A DNA stretch of 52,310 bases from Candidatus Aminicenantota bacterium. GTDB lineage: Bacteria; Acidobacteriota; Aminicenantia; Aminicenantales; Aminicenantaceae. The notes under the pieces were generated by a model. That model ran no database searches. It was not told the DNA's origin and was given only the letters and a program-made list of their open reading frames with translations. Each line of letters starts with the position of its first letter. Position 1 is the first letter of the stretch. A program made the position numbers and the translations under genes. The stretch lies in contig JAFGMO010000096.1 of NCBI GenBank assembly GCA_016927475.1, positions 1-52,310 of the forward strand, read 5' to 3'. Positions 27,664 through 37,334 of the stretch are shown here, piece by piece.

Positions 27664-28212
27664 ATGGCTTCATCGACAGGAAAAACCATCGCACTTGTTT
27701 TGCTGGTGTTGTTCATTCTTTTTGCGGCGATTCGCATGACGCCTTTATTTTTCGCGCCCTTCGGTTGGGTCAGAGGGATCAAGGATGCATTCCAATTTCC
27801 GCATATCGAAACCGTAGATTTTGGTCCCCGTTTTTTCCGTATTGTTCCCTTGTCGGTCATGTCATTCATTCTGCTTTTGGTCTGGATAGGCGTGATCATC
27901 TGGGTATACCGGGATGCGGAGCGACGGGGTATGAACGGCATCCTTTGGGCTCTCCTGGTTCTTATCGGGAATTTGATCGGTTTGTTGATTTACCTTATTT
28001 TGCGTTCGGATACGGGTCCTGCCGCTCAGCAGGGAACCCGCGCCGGGCCCTCTTTCAAACCCTGCCCCAGCTGCGGAAAAGAAGTCGATGCCGGTGCTTT
28101 TTTCTGTCCCCAATGCGGCGCGAAAATGGAAGAATTATGCCCGGAATGCCAGAAGCCCGTCGAAAATTCATGGAAGCTTTGTCCTTACTGTGGATGCAAG
28201 CTGCAGGAATAG
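27664..28212 (+). CDS. PLDc_N-like membrane protein with double zinc ribbon
   Basis: Three helices (about 8-24, 61-81, 92-112) include the VYRDAERRGMNGILWALLVL segment typical of the phospholipase D N-terminal (PLDc_N) module. A cytoplasmic tail has two zinc ribbons: Cys134/137/148/151 and Cys159/162/173/176. No catalytic domain is present. AGGGAGG precedes the ATG. Following the sigma/anti-sigma pair by 84 bases on the same strand, it could belong to their regulon. Confidence 0.8.
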   Translation: MASSTGKTIALVLLVLFILFAAIRMTPLFFAPFGWVRGIKDAFQFPHIETVDFGPRFFRIVPLSVMSFILLLVWIGVIIWVYRDAERRGMNGILWALLVLIGNLIGLLIYLILRSDTGPAAQQGTRAGPSFKPCPSCGKEVDAGAFFCPQCGAKMEELCPECQKPVENSWKLCPYCGCKLQE

Positions 28213-28257
28213 AATGGTAATATTCCCTGATTTTTATCTTCAGGATGTTTTGGATTA

Positions 28258-29259
28258 TTAAAGGCCGGTAGCCAGAAACCCTTTTTCTTTCAGCCAGTCG
28301 TCATTGTAGATGGTGCTCAGGTAGCGGTTGGCCGAGTCGGGGATAATGGTTACAACCCTTGCGGGCCGGTTGAGATTTTTTGCCAGTTTCAGGGCTCCCC
28401 AGACGGCGGCACCGCTCGATCCTCCGGCCAGGATCCCCTCGATCGAAGCGAGTTTTCGGGTCATGAGGAAAGCTTCCTTATCGGTGACCTGGTAGATATC
28501 GTCCAGAACGCTGAAGTCGGCGCAGCCGATAAGAAACTCGTCTCCCAGCCCCTCGATGATATAGTGGGCCGGTTTGATGATTTTCTTGGTAAAAAAATAG
28601 TCGTAGAAAATCGATCCCAGGGGATCGATGGCAATAACCTTGATGTTGGGGTCTTTTTCCTTAAGATATTTCCCGGCGCCGCAGATCGTCCCTCCGGTTC
28701 CCATACCGGCGATGAAATAGTCGATCTTTCCTTCCATCTGTTCCCAGATCTCCGGGCCGGTCGTTTTGTAATGGGTTTCGTTGTTCTCGAGATTATTGTG
28801 CTGGTCGAAGTAGTATGCCCCGGGTGTCCCGGCGGCGATGCGGGGAGCCAGGTTGTTGTAGCTGTCCGGTGACTCCGGAGGAAGGGTAGGATCAACCATG
28901 ACCAAATCCACGTTCAGAGCCCTGAGGAATTTGATTTTTTCAATACTGGTTGATCTTCGAATGATGATCTTAAGCTTGTAGCCCTTGACCGAACAGACCA
29001 CCGCCAGGCCCATGGCCGTATTGCCGGAAGAGCTGTCGATAATGGTATCACCGGGTTTGATCCGTCCCTCTTTTTCCGCTTTTTCGATCATGTATTTGGC
29101 GATCCGGTCTTTTACGCTTCCCACGGGATTCAGAAATTCCAGCTTGGCAAACAGGTCGATGTCGGCTCCCTCGGTTATCCTGCTTAGTTTGATGAGCGGC
29201 GTGTTGCCGATGCCGTCGAGAATGTTGCTGTAATACTTCATCTGATTTTTATTTTTCAA
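28258..29259 (-). CDS. Cystathionine beta-synthase / cysteine synthase family enzyme
   Basis: Fold-type II PLP enzyme. NPVGSVKDR holds the PLP lysine at about residue 50, SSSGNTAMG (76-84) binds the substrate carboxylate, and AGMGTGGTICG binds the PLP phosphate. The C-terminal DSANRYLSTIYNDDWLKEKG is more like cystathionine beta-synthase than CysK; the regulatory CBS domains of longer enzymes are absent (333 residues). Either homocysteine + serine to cystathionine or sulfide + O-acetylserine to cysteine is possible. The TTG start has GAGG 8 bases upstream; an ATG six codons later is the alternative. Divergent from mnmA. Confidence 0.88.
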   Translation of the reverse strand: MKNKNQMKYYSNILDGIGNTPLIKLSRITEGADIDLFAKLEFLNPVGSVKDRIAKYMIEKAEKEGRIKPGDTIIDSSSGNTAMGLAVVCSVKGYKLKIIIRRSTSIEKIKFLRALNVDLVMVDPTLPPESPDSYNNLAPRIAAGTPGAYYFDQHNNLENNETHYKTTGPEIWEQMEGKIDYFIAGMGTGGTICGAGKYLKEKDPNIKVIAIDPLGSIFYDYFFTKKIIKPAHYIIEGLGDEFLIGCADFSVLDDIYQVTDKEAFLMTRKLASIEGILAGGSSGAAVWGALKLAKNLNRPARVVTIIPDSANRYLSTIYNDDWLKEKGFLATGL

Positions 29260-29382
29260 AGGATAATCCTCTTCTGATATAAACGGAGTCTTTTTATATC
29301 ACCGGTTTGTAATTCTGTCAATCAAAGTCATTAAGTGTTATATTTTCATTAAGCCTTACAACATTCAAAAAGCAGGCAAGCC

Positions 29383-30465
29383 GTGAAAAAAGAGAAAGTT
29401 GCCGTGGCGCTCAGCGGGGGCGTGGATTCCTCTCTGGCCGCGGTCCTTCTTTTAAAAAAGGGGTACGAAATAATAGGTGTGACCCTGGATCTGTTATCTT
29501 ACCATGAGGGAAAGATCCGGGGAAGCGGCCGCAAAAAAGCTGTACGGAACGATGTTGTGGAGGAGGCGGAAGGCGTAGCCCGTTATCTGGGAATTCCTTT
29601 TCGAGTAATTGTTATGCGGGAACCTTTCCACAGGCTGGTTGTCGACGCATTCGTCGAGGAATACGCTGCGGGCCGAACCCCCAATCCCTGCATTTTATGC
29701 AATCAAGCGGTCAAGTTCGGCTTGCTCTGGGATCGTGTCCAGGTATTGGGTGTGAAAAAACTAGCCACCGGCCATCACGCCAGGATCGATGCGGATCCTA
29801 GGGGAGGAATTTTCCGGCTGCGGAAAGGTTTGGACCGGGATAAGGACCAGTCTTACTTTCTCTACAGGCTTTCCCGGGAACAGTTATCCCGGTCGTTGAT
29901 GCCCGTAGGTGAGCTGACAAAAGAGCAGGTCCGTAAGACGGCAGAGGAGACCGGGCTTCCCGCTGCCCGGAGACCGGAAAGCCAGGAGATATGCTTTATC
30001 CCTGAAAATGATTATGCCGCTTTTCTTTCACCGAAGATCCCTTCGGCTTTTAAGCCGGGGCCGATCAAGGACCGTTATGGACGAGTTTTGGGCCGCCATA
30101 AAGGAATCGCCTTTTACACTGTTGGGCAGAGAAGAGGTTTGGGAATTGCCGCTCCGGAACCGCTTTATGTCGTTGCTATGGATCCTCAAAAAAACATCGT
30201 TTTCGTCGGGCCACGCGAAAATCTTTATCGCCGGACACTGACCGCCTCACATGTCTGCTGGACGGGAGGAATTATTCCGAAGGAAACATTTCATACCAAG
30301 GCTAAAATCCGTTCCCAACATAAGGAGGCCGATGCCGAGGTTTTTCCTTTGGGAAAAGAAAAAGTCAAGGTGAAGTTCGTTACAGCCCAGCGGGCCGTTG
30401 CACCCGGTCAGTCGGTCGTCTTTTATGACGGCGACATGGTCCTCGGGGGCGGTCTTATCGATTGA
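29383..30465 (+). CDS. mnmA: tRNA-specific 2-thiouridylase MnmA
   Basis: Inserts sulfur at wobble uridine of Lys, Glu and Gln tRNAs. The PP-loop SGGVDSS is at 11-17, the first active cysteine lies in NPCILCN (Cys103/Cys106; Cys106 aligns with the usual catalytic one), and the second in QEICFIPENDY (Cys204). HTVGQRRGLGI-like YTVGQRRGLGIA and the C-terminal ARIRSQHKE-like segment are present. Length 360 is normal. The start is GTG. A neighbouring CBS/cysteine synthase gene is divergent, and both concern sulfur. Confidence 0.96.
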   Translation: MKKEKVAVALSGGVDSSLAAVLLLKKGYEIIGVTLDLLSYHEGKIRGSGRKKAVRNDVVEEAEGVARYLGIPFRVIVMREPFHRLVVDAFVEEYAAGRTPNPCILCNQAVKFGLLWDRVQVLGVKKLATGHHARIDADPRGGIFRLRKGLDRDKDQSYFLYRLSREQLSRSLMPVGELTKEQVRKTAEETGLPAARRPESQEICFIPENDYAAFLSPKIPSAFKPGPIKDRYGRVLGRHKGIAFYTVGQRRGLGIAAPEPLYVVAMDPQKNIVFVGPRENLYRRTLTASHVCWTGGIIPKETFHTKAKIRSQHKEADAEVFPLGKEKVKVKFVTAQRAVAPGQSVVFYDGDMVLGGGLID

Positions 30466-30497
30466 GAAAGAAGATCGGTGTTTCCGTTTAAGTTAGA

Positions 30498-32462
30498 TTA
30501 TTTACGATTTATCCAGACGATCATTTCTCCCGGTCCCCGGTGGGCCCAGGCATAATAGGGGATGGCGAAGATGAATGGTTTTTCAGGGGCTGAACTTGTG
30601 CTTTCTTCTGCGGTCTTCAGAGCCGGAGTTTTTCCGGTTATCACCACCACGCCGTTTAAAAGGTCTTCCCGAAAAGAATGCTCGAGAGGAGCATCATCAT
30701 CCAGGACCAGGCTAATCACGGAGCCTTGGTTGTCTATGCCTTCGGCGCAGTAGACGATAGGTCCCCGTTCCAGGGCAACCCTTCCCTCGTTGGCCTCTAC
30801 GTTTTCATGGCTTAAAACCCGGCGGATGGGCATAGGCAGAGTTAGGGTGATTGTATCCCCCTTATTCCATTTCCGTTTAATGGGAACAAAGCCTTTTTCC
30901 AGGGAATATTCAATGGGATCGCCTGCCACGCGGACCTCCGGCTGCAGATTTGATGTTTTCGCATAGCGGTAAAGGCCGGAAGGAACGGCTTGATTGCGGG
31001 TCCAGCCCGGGATGCGCAAAAATACCGTAAATGTTTTCGGCTTTTCAGGAGTGATCGTAATATTCACCTTTCCGTCCCAGGGATAAGAAGTGTCCTGCCG
31101 GATGGTGACAGCCCCTTTTTCCATCGGAATTTCTGATAAACTTTTCACGAACAGGTTGATGTAAAGATTATGATTCTGTACGGCATAAACATAGCCGGGT
31201 ACCGAGGGAATGAATCGCGAAACATTAGATGGACAGCAGGAGCAGGTAAACCATGGGCTTCGCTCCCCTTGTCCATGGCTCTCGAGAGGATTGGAATAAA
31301 AAAACCGGTTGCCTTCCAGGTCGATCCCTGAAAGGATGTTGTTGTAGAGGACACGTTCCAGGACATCGATGTATTTGGCGTCACCGGAGAGCAGGAACAT
31401 GCGGTGGTTCCACAGAGCGTTGGCGATTGCCGCGCAGGTTTCACAATAAGCCGTTGCGTTGGGCAGTTCGTAGTCCTCTCCGAAGGATTCTCCTCCGCTT
31501 TTGGAGCCGATTCCTCCCGTGATATACATTTTTTTTGATACCACATTGTTCCAGAGGGTTTCGAGTGCCTCCCGGTAAGCCTCATCTTTGGTAAGAGCCG
31601 CCACATCGGCCATGCCCGAGTACATATAGGCGGCGCGAACGGCATGCCCGACAGGCTCTGTCTGTTCAAGAACAGGTTTATGATCCTGGGAATATTCTCC
31701 GTAAAGTTCCCGATTGTGGGCATAGCCCCGCTCGTCCAGAAAAAACTTCGCCAGGTCGAGATACTTTTTCTCTCCGGTCACCCTGTAAAGTTTGACCAGG
31801 CCGATTTCAATTTCTTGATGGCCGGGAACTCCGATTTTTTTGCCGGGTCCGAAAACACCTTCAATGAGGTCGGCGTTTTTTAAGGCGATATCCAAAAAGG
31901 TGCGTTTTCCCGTAGCCTGAAAATGAGCCACGGCCGCTTCATACATGTGTCCCGCGTTATAAAGCTCATGGCCCAAGAACATATTGGTCCAGGGTTCTTT
32001 GGTATCCACCCACCTCACCTTCGGAGGATGGGGGAAAATGGTGCGGGCCGTGTACAGATAGCCGTCTTCCTCCTGGGCCGCTTCTATCTTGGCCAAAATT
32101 TCCTCCAGCCTTTTTTCGAGTGCAGGATCAGGGTGAATCTTTAGAGAATAAGAAGCCCCCTCGATGATCTTGTATACGTCGGAATCATCAAAGGGATAAG
32201 CGGTACAGAACCCCCCTTCCTCCATTCCTGCGGCGATCTCGAAGTTCTTTATCCGGCCGGTCTCTTGGCATTGTTGAAAGGCATAAGGAATGGTGACCTC
32301 CCTGTTGGTCTCCATCCGGGGAAACCAAAAATCGTCATCGAAACGGACGTCGGTGAAAGGGACAGGCTTAACGGGATAATCTACCGGGGATTTTTTTCCG
32401 CACATCATGGTGAATGTGATGATGATTAATGCCGTAAAAACGGATAAAGTTTGTTTTTTCAT
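30498..32462 (-). CDS. GH127 beta-L-arabinofuranosidase-like lipoprotein
   Basis: Glycoside hydrolase family 127 (formerly DUF1680). A lipoprotein signal ends at Cys21 (FTMMCGKKS). The conserved active site is recognisable: Glu341 and Cys343 in YCETCAAIAN, and Cys409/Cys410 in CSCCPSN, which in the founding enzyme bind zinc with the cysteine acting as nucleophile. The (alpha/alpha)6 barrel is followed by beta domains, with VALERGPIVYCAEG near the end. Length 654 is typical. It would remove beta-linked L-arabinofuranose from plant or glycoprotein glycans at the cell surface. No sugar transporter is adjacent. Confidence 0.9.
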   Translation of the reverse strand: MKKQTLSVFTALIIITFTMMCGKKSPVDYPVKPVPFTDVRFDDDFWFPRMETNREVTIPYAFQQCQETGRIKNFEIAAGMEEGGFCTAYPFDDSDVYKIIEGASYSLKIHPDPALEKRLEEILAKIEAAQEEDGYLYTARTIFPHPPKVRWVDTKEPWTNMFLGHELYNAGHMYEAAVAHFQATGKRTFLDIALKNADLIEGVFGPGKKIGVPGHQEIEIGLVKLYRVTGEKKYLDLAKFFLDERGYAHNRELYGEYSQDHKPVLEQTEPVGHAVRAAYMYSGMADVAALTKDEAYREALETLWNNVVSKKMYITGGIGSKSGGESFGEDYELPNATAYCETCAAIANALWNHRMFLLSGDAKYIDVLERVLYNNILSGIDLEGNRFFYSNPLESHGQGERSPWFTCSCCPSNVSRFIPSVPGYVYAVQNHNLYINLFVKSLSEIPMEKGAVTIRQDTSYPWDGKVNITITPEKPKTFTVFLRIPGWTRNQAVPSGLYRYAKTSNLQPEVRVAGDPIEYSLEKGFVPIKRKWNKGDTITLTLPMPIRRVLSHENVEANEGRVALERGPIVYCAEGIDNQGSVISLVLDDDAPLEHSFREDLLNGVVVITGKTPALKTAEESTSSAPEKPFIFAIPYYAWAHRGPGEMIVWINRK

Positions 32463-32522
32463 ATGTTTTTTCCCTTCACATAATGGTTTTTTTTAAAAAA
32501 AGCAGAAGCTTAATACATTCTA

Positions 32523-34316
32523 TCATAGATGAGGAAGTTTTCGGGTGGCCCTTTTAAGCCATTCTTTTTCTTGCGGTTCCAGGTGGGGGGCGAGAATTTT
32601 GAACACTTTTTTGTGGTAATCATTGAGCCAGTTGCGTTCATCTTTGGTCAACCGGTCTTTTTTCACCAGTTTGAGGTCTATCGGGCATAGGGTAAAAGTC
32701 TCAAAGGCATAAAAAGGCGTTTCTTCCGAAGATCGTGTTTCATCTTTCACCACCAGAACGACGTTTTCCGTCCGGATACCGAAATGGTTTTTTTTGTAAT
32801 AGCCGGGTTCGATGGTTGTGACCATGCCCGGTTCGAGAGGCACCCCCGGACACCGGGTGGGAGAGAGTGACTGGGGGCCTTCGTGAACGTTGAGAAAGCT
32901 GCCGACACCGTGACCGGTACCGTGGCCGTAATTCAATCCTTTCCTCCAAAGCGCCAAGCGGGCGATGGTATCAAGCTGTTTTCCCGAGGTTCCATGGGGA
33001 AAAGGCGTTATCGTCAGGCCGATGACTCCCTTAAGGACCAGGGTGAACATTTCCTTGTGTTCTTCGAGAGGTTTGCCCAGGCAGACGGTGCGTGTGATGT
33101 CCGTTGTCCCGTTTAGGTATTGGCCGCCGGAATCGATGAGGTAAAGGCCATCGGGTTCGAGGCGGCGGTTCGTTTTTGTTGAGGGGGCATAATGCACAAC
33201 CGCTCCGTTCGGTCCGAAAGCTGAGATGGTGGGAAAGCTCAAACCCCGGTAATGTTCATTCTTCGCCCTCAGGCCGGCCAGTTTTTCCGCGGCTGAGATC
33301 TCCGTGATTTTCCTTTCCCGGACGGCTTTCTCCAGCCAGGCCAGAAATTTGACGACGGCCGCTCCATCCCTGATATGAGCCTTCCGGAAGCCCTGAATCT
33401 CCACAGGATTTTTAACGGCTTTCAAAAGATGGACCGGACTGGATTTGAAATATAGTTCGGCGCTTTTATCGAGAAGTTTTACCACCCAATGGCTGATCGT
33501 ATCTTCATCCAGCCAAATGCGGCGGTGTTTTCGGGACAACGCCTTGATTTCTTCGGAGAACGAGTCATAGGGATGAAAGAAGACTTCCGCATCGATCTTA
33601 CCTGCCGTCAAAGAATCCAGCTTCCCGGTATCCACAAAAAGTATAGCTTCCCGATGCGTGACGGCGGCATAGGCGATAACGACCGGGTTATAGGGAATGT
33701 CGAAGCCGCGGATGTTGAACAGCCAGGCGATCGAGTCTAATTTGGCTAAAATGAGAAGGTCTGTTCCCTCCTCTTTCATCTTTTTACGGACTTTCTGAAG
33801 CTTGCTTTTGACGGATTCGCCGGAAAATTGAAGGTCATGGAAAAAAGCCGGGGCAACAGGGGGAACCGGCCTCTCTGGCCAGACTTCATCGACGAGGTTT
33901 TGGTCAACCGGCGTGAGGATTATTCCTTTTCCGGCCAGGTTTTTCTCCAGGGATCGGAACTGTTTATCTGAGAGGAGCCGGGGATCGACACCCACCCTGT
34001 CTCCTGAGGTTAAGTTGTTTCGAAGCCATTCTCTGATCGACGGCACATCAGGCTGTCCTGCTCTGAATAACGTGAAAATCCTGGAATCGAGCTCTTTTTC
34101 CGCCTGTATAAAATAACGGGAATCCGTCCACAAACCGCACATCGTCAGTGTGATGAGGGCGTCTCCGGCCGAACCGGAAAAGCCGCTGATGAATTGCCGC
34201 CGCTTCCATAAACCGGGAACATATTCATCCTGGTGGGGATCCGAGCTGGGAATAAGGTATGCTCCCAGGCCGTGTTCTTTCAGAAGAAGGCGCAGGTTTT
34301 CGATGGCTTTATTCAT
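32523..34316 (-). CDS. Aminopeptidase P family Xaa-Pro aminopeptidase (M24)
   Basis: Large three-domain aminopeptidase P, about 597 residues, like eukaryotic-type XPNPEP1. The N-terminal creatinase-like domain begins LRLLLKEHGLGAYLIPSSDPHQDEYVP in two blocks. The catalytic pita-bread domain has YLIDSGGQYLNGTTDITRT (two metal Asp), GHGTGHGVGSF with metal His, TIEPGYY and GIRTENV (metal Glu). It releases N-terminal residues before proline. The ATG at 34316 is chosen because AGGAAAGG lies just upstream; a 48-codon extension runs into the ccsA end region and lacks support. The role fits peptide fermentation. Confidence 0.93.
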   Translation of the reverse strand: MNKAIENLRLLLKEHGLGAYLIPSSDPHQDEYVPGLWKRRQFISGFSGSAGDALITLTMCGLWTDSRYFIQAEKELDSRIFTLFRAGQPDVPSIREWLRNNLTSGDRVGVDPRLLSDKQFRSLEKNLAGKGIILTPVDQNLVDEVWPERPVPPVAPAFFHDLQFSGESVKSKLQKVRKKMKEEGTDLLILAKLDSIAWLFNIRGFDIPYNPVVIAYAAVTHREAILFVDTGKLDSLTAGKIDAEVFFHPYDSFSEEIKALSRKHRRIWLDEDTISHWVVKLLDKSAELYFKSSPVHLLKAVKNPVEIQGFRKAHIRDGAAVVKFLAWLEKAVRERKITEISAAEKLAGLRAKNEHYRGLSFPTISAFGPNGAVVHYAPSTKTNRRLEPDGLYLIDSGGQYLNGTTDITRTVCLGKPLEEHKEMFTLVLKGVIGLTITPFPHGTSGKQLDTIARLALWRKGLNYGHGTGHGVGSFLNVHEGPQSLSPTRCPGVPLEPGMVTTIEPGYYKKNHFGIRTENVVLVVKDETRSSEETPFYAFETFTLCPIDLKLVKKDRLTKDERNWLNDYHKKVFKILAPHLEPQEKEWLKRATRKLPHL

Positions 34317-34345
34317 ACAACCTTTCCTATCATGTCTCAGCCGGT

Positions 34346-35155
34346 TCAGGCGTAAGAGTGAAGACCGGACAGGAGGTAATTGACGCCGAAATAGGTAAAG
34401 AGGGCGGATAAAAATCCCAGAATGGCAATCCAGGCGGAACGCCGGCCTTTCCACCCCCAAACAAGCCTTGTGTGTAGATAAAGGGCGAAAACAAACCAGG
34501 TGATAAGACTCCAGGTCTCTTTAGGGTCCCAGCTCCAATACCGCCCCCATGCTTTAAAGGCCCAGATCATACCGAAAATGAGGCCGCCCAGGGTAAAAAG
34601 AGGAAAACCGATGGCGATACACCTATAGCTGACCTCATCGAGTTTTTTTGAGGACATCCCTCCGGCGTTTTTCGCCGCTTTTTTTTCTGCGACCAGATAC
34701 AAAATACTGGTGATAAAAGCCAGAGCGAAAAAGGCTTCTCCCAGGATCGTTACGGAAACATGAAGCCAGAGCCAATAACTTTGCAGGGCGGGAATAAGGG
34801 GGGCGGCGTCTTTGGACAAAAGCGGGGAAGAAGCCAGGGCCATTAAAGCGATGACGATCAGCATAAAGTAAAAACCGGCCTTTCGAATATCATACTTACG
34901 GGAAATCAGCAGAAAGGCCAGGACAGCCGACCAACCGAAAAAGGAGAGGGATTCATACATGTTGGAAAAAGGAGCATGTCCGCTTTCAACAGTCCGGAAG
35001 ATGAGGCCCGCTGTATGAAAAATAAGACCGCTTAATGCCGTTGCGTAGCCGATACGGGCGGGATATTCTTTTTTGGCGAAAAGATGGATCAGGTAAAACA
35101 AGCCGGCCGTGATATACAGGATGAAGCTTAGAAGAAAAAAGGTGGATTCGGTCAT
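34346..35155 (-). CDS. ccsA: Cytochrome c assembly protein CcsA/ResC
   Basis: Multi-helix membrane protein (about eight segments, 269 residues) with the haem-handling WWD-type motif WGRYWSWDPKETWSLITWF and flanking histidines (HVSVTILGEAF, HTRLVWGW). With ResB it forms System II haem delivery and ligation to apocytochrome c. Its start overlaps the end of resB by 4 bases. No c-type cytochrome with CXXCH was noticed in the window. Confidence 0.93.
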   Translation of the reverse strand: MTESTFFLLSFILYITAGLFYLIHLFAKKEYPARIGYATALSGLIFHTAGLIFRTVESGHAPFSNMYESLSFFGWSAVLAFLLISRKYDIRKAGFYFMLIVIALMALASSPLLSKDAAPLIPALQSYWLWLHVSVTILGEAFFALAFITSILYLVAEKKAAKNAGGMSSKKLDEVSYRCIAIGFPLFTLGGLIFGMIWAFKAWGRYWSWDPKETWSLITWFVFALYLHTRLVWGWKGRRSAWIAILGFLSALFTYFGVNYLLSGLHSYA

Positions 35156-36504
35156 GTGTTACTCCTCAATGATGATATCAAGTCTTTTAATTGTTTGGCT
35201 GCGGCGTCTTTTTGTTTGGAGGCGATCATTCCAGCCGTAACCGTCGTTCGTCCTTCTTTGGAGGCTAATATAATCAGAATTTCCCGGGCCGGCCAATAAA
35301 AAGCCAGTAAAAGTCCGGCCATGACTATGCCGCATCCCACCCAGACCGTGTTCACACCGGGATCCCTGGCCGCCTGGATGACGGAATAGTGCGATAAAAA
35401 AAGATCGGTCAAACGAATGTTCAGTCCGGTTTCTTTGGAAAAGTGCATTCCTTTGAAATCGGGAAAGCGGGCAAACAGCCATCCCGAAAAACGGCCTTCT
35501 TTTTCCCCTTCTCCTTGAATATAGACGGCCGGATTGCGCGGGAGATTGCTCCGGGATTGAATCCGGTTTTGCTGGTCTATGACAAAATCAGGGACGAAAT
35601 AAGAAAGGGATAGGGTGAGGCCTGAGCTTTTTTCATGGTAGGTTTCGTCCCGCCTTACGCGTATTTTTAACGGATCTTTTTTGTCTCCCGGTTTATCAAT
35701 GGTCAAGATGAAATATGACCGGTCCCAATCCCAACCATAGCTGTTCTGGTAAAAAACAAAACCGTCATAGGACAGGGGATGATTAACCTCGATTGTTTTT
35801 TGAAGCTCGACTTGTTCATTCCTGATGATGCTGAGTGTGCTTTTCCAATCTTTGGGAGAGCCGTCCGGATAAAATTCGGTCTGGAAAGAATCCAGGCGGA
35901 TCTTGAAATTTGCCTTCGGAACGGGAGCAGTTTGGTTTTCTTTGAGAATGAGGTTTGAGCTGAAACCGGAGATTCCGCTGATGATCCCTCCGGCCAGAAT
36001 GATCAGCAGGCCCAGATGCACAACTTCTGCTCCGAAGCGGCCTGAAATTTTTTTACGGGCCGAAAAAAAGACGGTGTCGTCTTCTTGCTTGTAACGAATA
36101 CGGAAATGCCGGTTTTTCAATTCCCGCCGGACCAGGGAGGAAGTATTGTCCAGTGATCCTTTTACCTCACAGGTTTCAGAGAAGAAACATTGAGCCATAC
36201 GAACAGGAACGAAAGAGGGATGAGTCTTTTGAAACCGGCGCAGTTTGGGGAAAAACCGTTTCAGAGTACAGACGATGAGGTTTAGCGAAAATAAAAAGAG
36301 AAGTCCGATGAACCACCATGAGCTGTAGAGACGGGATAAATGCAGCGCCAGTATCGGGCCGGCCAGTCCGCCGTATTTTGTCTGATAAAATTCCGTTTCG
36401 CGGTGCTGGGGAATAAGCGTTCCCAGGATACAAGCGAGGATGATTAATATGATCAAAAAAAGGGCCAGTTTGATCGAACTGAATAATTGGATAAAATTTT
36501 TCAT
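35152..36504 (-). CDS. resB: Cytochrome c biogenesis protein ResB
   Basis: Ccs1/ResB family, 450 residues. N-terminal helices begin at IKLALFLIILIILACILGTLIP; the conserved LYSSWWFIGLLFLFSLNLIVC segment follows, then a third helix VVHLGLLIILAGGIISG, a large periplasmic domain (about 190-380), and a last helix WVGCGIVMAGLLLAFYWP. It keeps haem and apocytochrome cysteines reduced with CcsA. Operon with ccsA (ATGA overlap). Confidence 0.92.
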   Translation of the reverse strand: MKNFIQLFSSIKLALFLIILIILACILGTLIPQHRETEFYQTKYGGLAGPILALHLSRLYSSWWFIGLLFLFSLNLIVCTLKRFFPKLRRFQKTHPSFVPVRMAQCFFSETCEVKGSLDNTSSLVRRELKNRHFRIRYKQEDDTVFFSARKKISGRFGAEVVHLGLLIILAGGIISGISGFSSNLILKENQTAPVPKANFKIRLDSFQTEFYPDGSPKDWKSTLSIIRNEQVELQKTIEVNHPLSYDGFVFYQNSYGWDWDRSYFILTIDKPGDKKDPLKIRVRRDETYHEKSSGLTLSLSYFVPDFVIDQQNRIQSRSNLPRNPAVYIQGEGEKEGRFSGWLFARFPDFKGMHFSKETGLNIRLTDLFLSHYSVIQAARDPGVNTVWVGCGIVMAGLLLAFYWPAREILIILASKEGRTTVTAGMIASKQKDAAAKQLKDLISSLRSNT

Positions 36505-36598
36505 GACAGAGATTTAACCGGCATTATTCATATGTAAATTATAAAGGTAAATACATGGATTCTGGTTTGACGTAAACCTGGATTCGTAAAGATTTATT

Positions 36599-37039
36599 CT
36601 ACCTGACTGTTTTTCGAGCCTTAAGCGCGGAGATTTTCATCAGATCCTGGAGAGAAAGATTTTCAAAATAATTTTTCAGCCTGAAACTGGCTTCCTTCCA
36701 TATTTCGTGAGTGGCGCATTGTTTGTAGAGTGGGCAATAGTCTTTATCCTCGATGCATTCCACCAAACAGCAGGTTCCCTCCAAAGCATACAGGATTTCG
36801 CTCAGCATAATATCGGAAGGTTGACGGGCTAAAGTATAGCCTCCCCCTGCTCCCCTGATGCTTTTGACGAGTTTGTGTATCTTCAAGGGGATAATGATTT
36901 GTTCGAGATAACGGATAGAGATGTCTTCGTCCTCTGAGACATTTTTCAGGATGATCGCCTCTTGCCCATTGTTGTAATGCTGGGCCAGATTCAGCATCAG
37001 ACGGGTCCCATATCTTCCCTTGGTCGAGAGCTTTATCAT
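36599..37039 (-). CDS. Rrf2-family transcriptional regulator with [Fe-S] cysteines
   Basis: Winged-helix regulator, 146 residues. KLSTKGRYGTRLMLNLA opens the DNA-binding domain and GAGGGYTLAR marks the wing. Cysteines 95, 102 and 108 (CIEDKDYCPLYKQC) have nearly the IscR/Rrf2 cluster spacing, with an extra CC at 90-91. It probably senses iron-sulfur or redox state. AGGAG precedes the ATG. It is divergent from the ior genes across a 640-base region with repeats, so it could regulate them; no isc/suf genes are adjacent. Confidence 0.93.
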   Translation of the reverse strand: MIKLSTKGRYGTRLMLNLAQHYNNGQEAIILKNVSEDEDISIRYLEQIIIPLKIHKLVKSIRGAGGGYTLARQPSDIMLSEILYALEGTCCLVECIEDKDYCPLYKQCATHEIWKEASFRLKNYFENLSLQDLMKISALKARKTVR

Positions 37040-37073
37040 AGCTTTCTCCTGATTAAATTTATATACATAATAG

Positions 37074-37103
37074 ATATTATCTTTATTATAAAGATTATTT
37101 CAA
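37074..37103 (-). promoter_or_regulatory. Promoter of the Rrf2 gene
   Basis: On the minus strand TTGAAA (37098-37103), an 18-base spacer and TAATAT (37074-37079), about 35 bases before the start codon. The surrounding AT-rich palindromes could also serve as its own operator. Confidence 0.5.
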
Positions 37104-37142
37104 CATAAATTTATAGATTTTCTAAGAAATAACTCAGGCGTA

Positions 37143-37330
37143 CCTGTACTATTCACAAGCCAAGCTTGCCGCAGGTACGAGGCGACGATGGATGAAGCTG
37201 TGCTCTGCACCGCGAGTCCATCGCAACGAAGCAGATGGGGTGAGATTCGACTTGCCCGGAGGGTAAATGAGGCCGGCTGTTAAATAAAAAGAAATATAAA
37301 CTCGCCGGCCTCATTTATGAATAGTATAGG
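37143..37330 (+). repeat. Palindromic element copy A (188 bp)
   Basis: Bounded by CCTGTACTATTCAC (37143-37156) and the inverted end TATGAATAGTATAGG (37316-37330). Nested stems: CAAGCC/GACTTG (37156, 37249; one mismatch), CTTGCC/GGTGAG (37165, 37239), CGATGGA/TCCATCG (37186, 37217) and a GTGC/GCAC tip at 37200-37210. A second 14-bp perfect stem, 37264-37277 with 37304-37317, encloses 26 AT-rich bases. Head-to-tail with copy B. A preceding AATAACTCAGG at 37128-37138 is another end motif. Confidence 0.8.
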
Positions 37331-37334
37331 TGTG

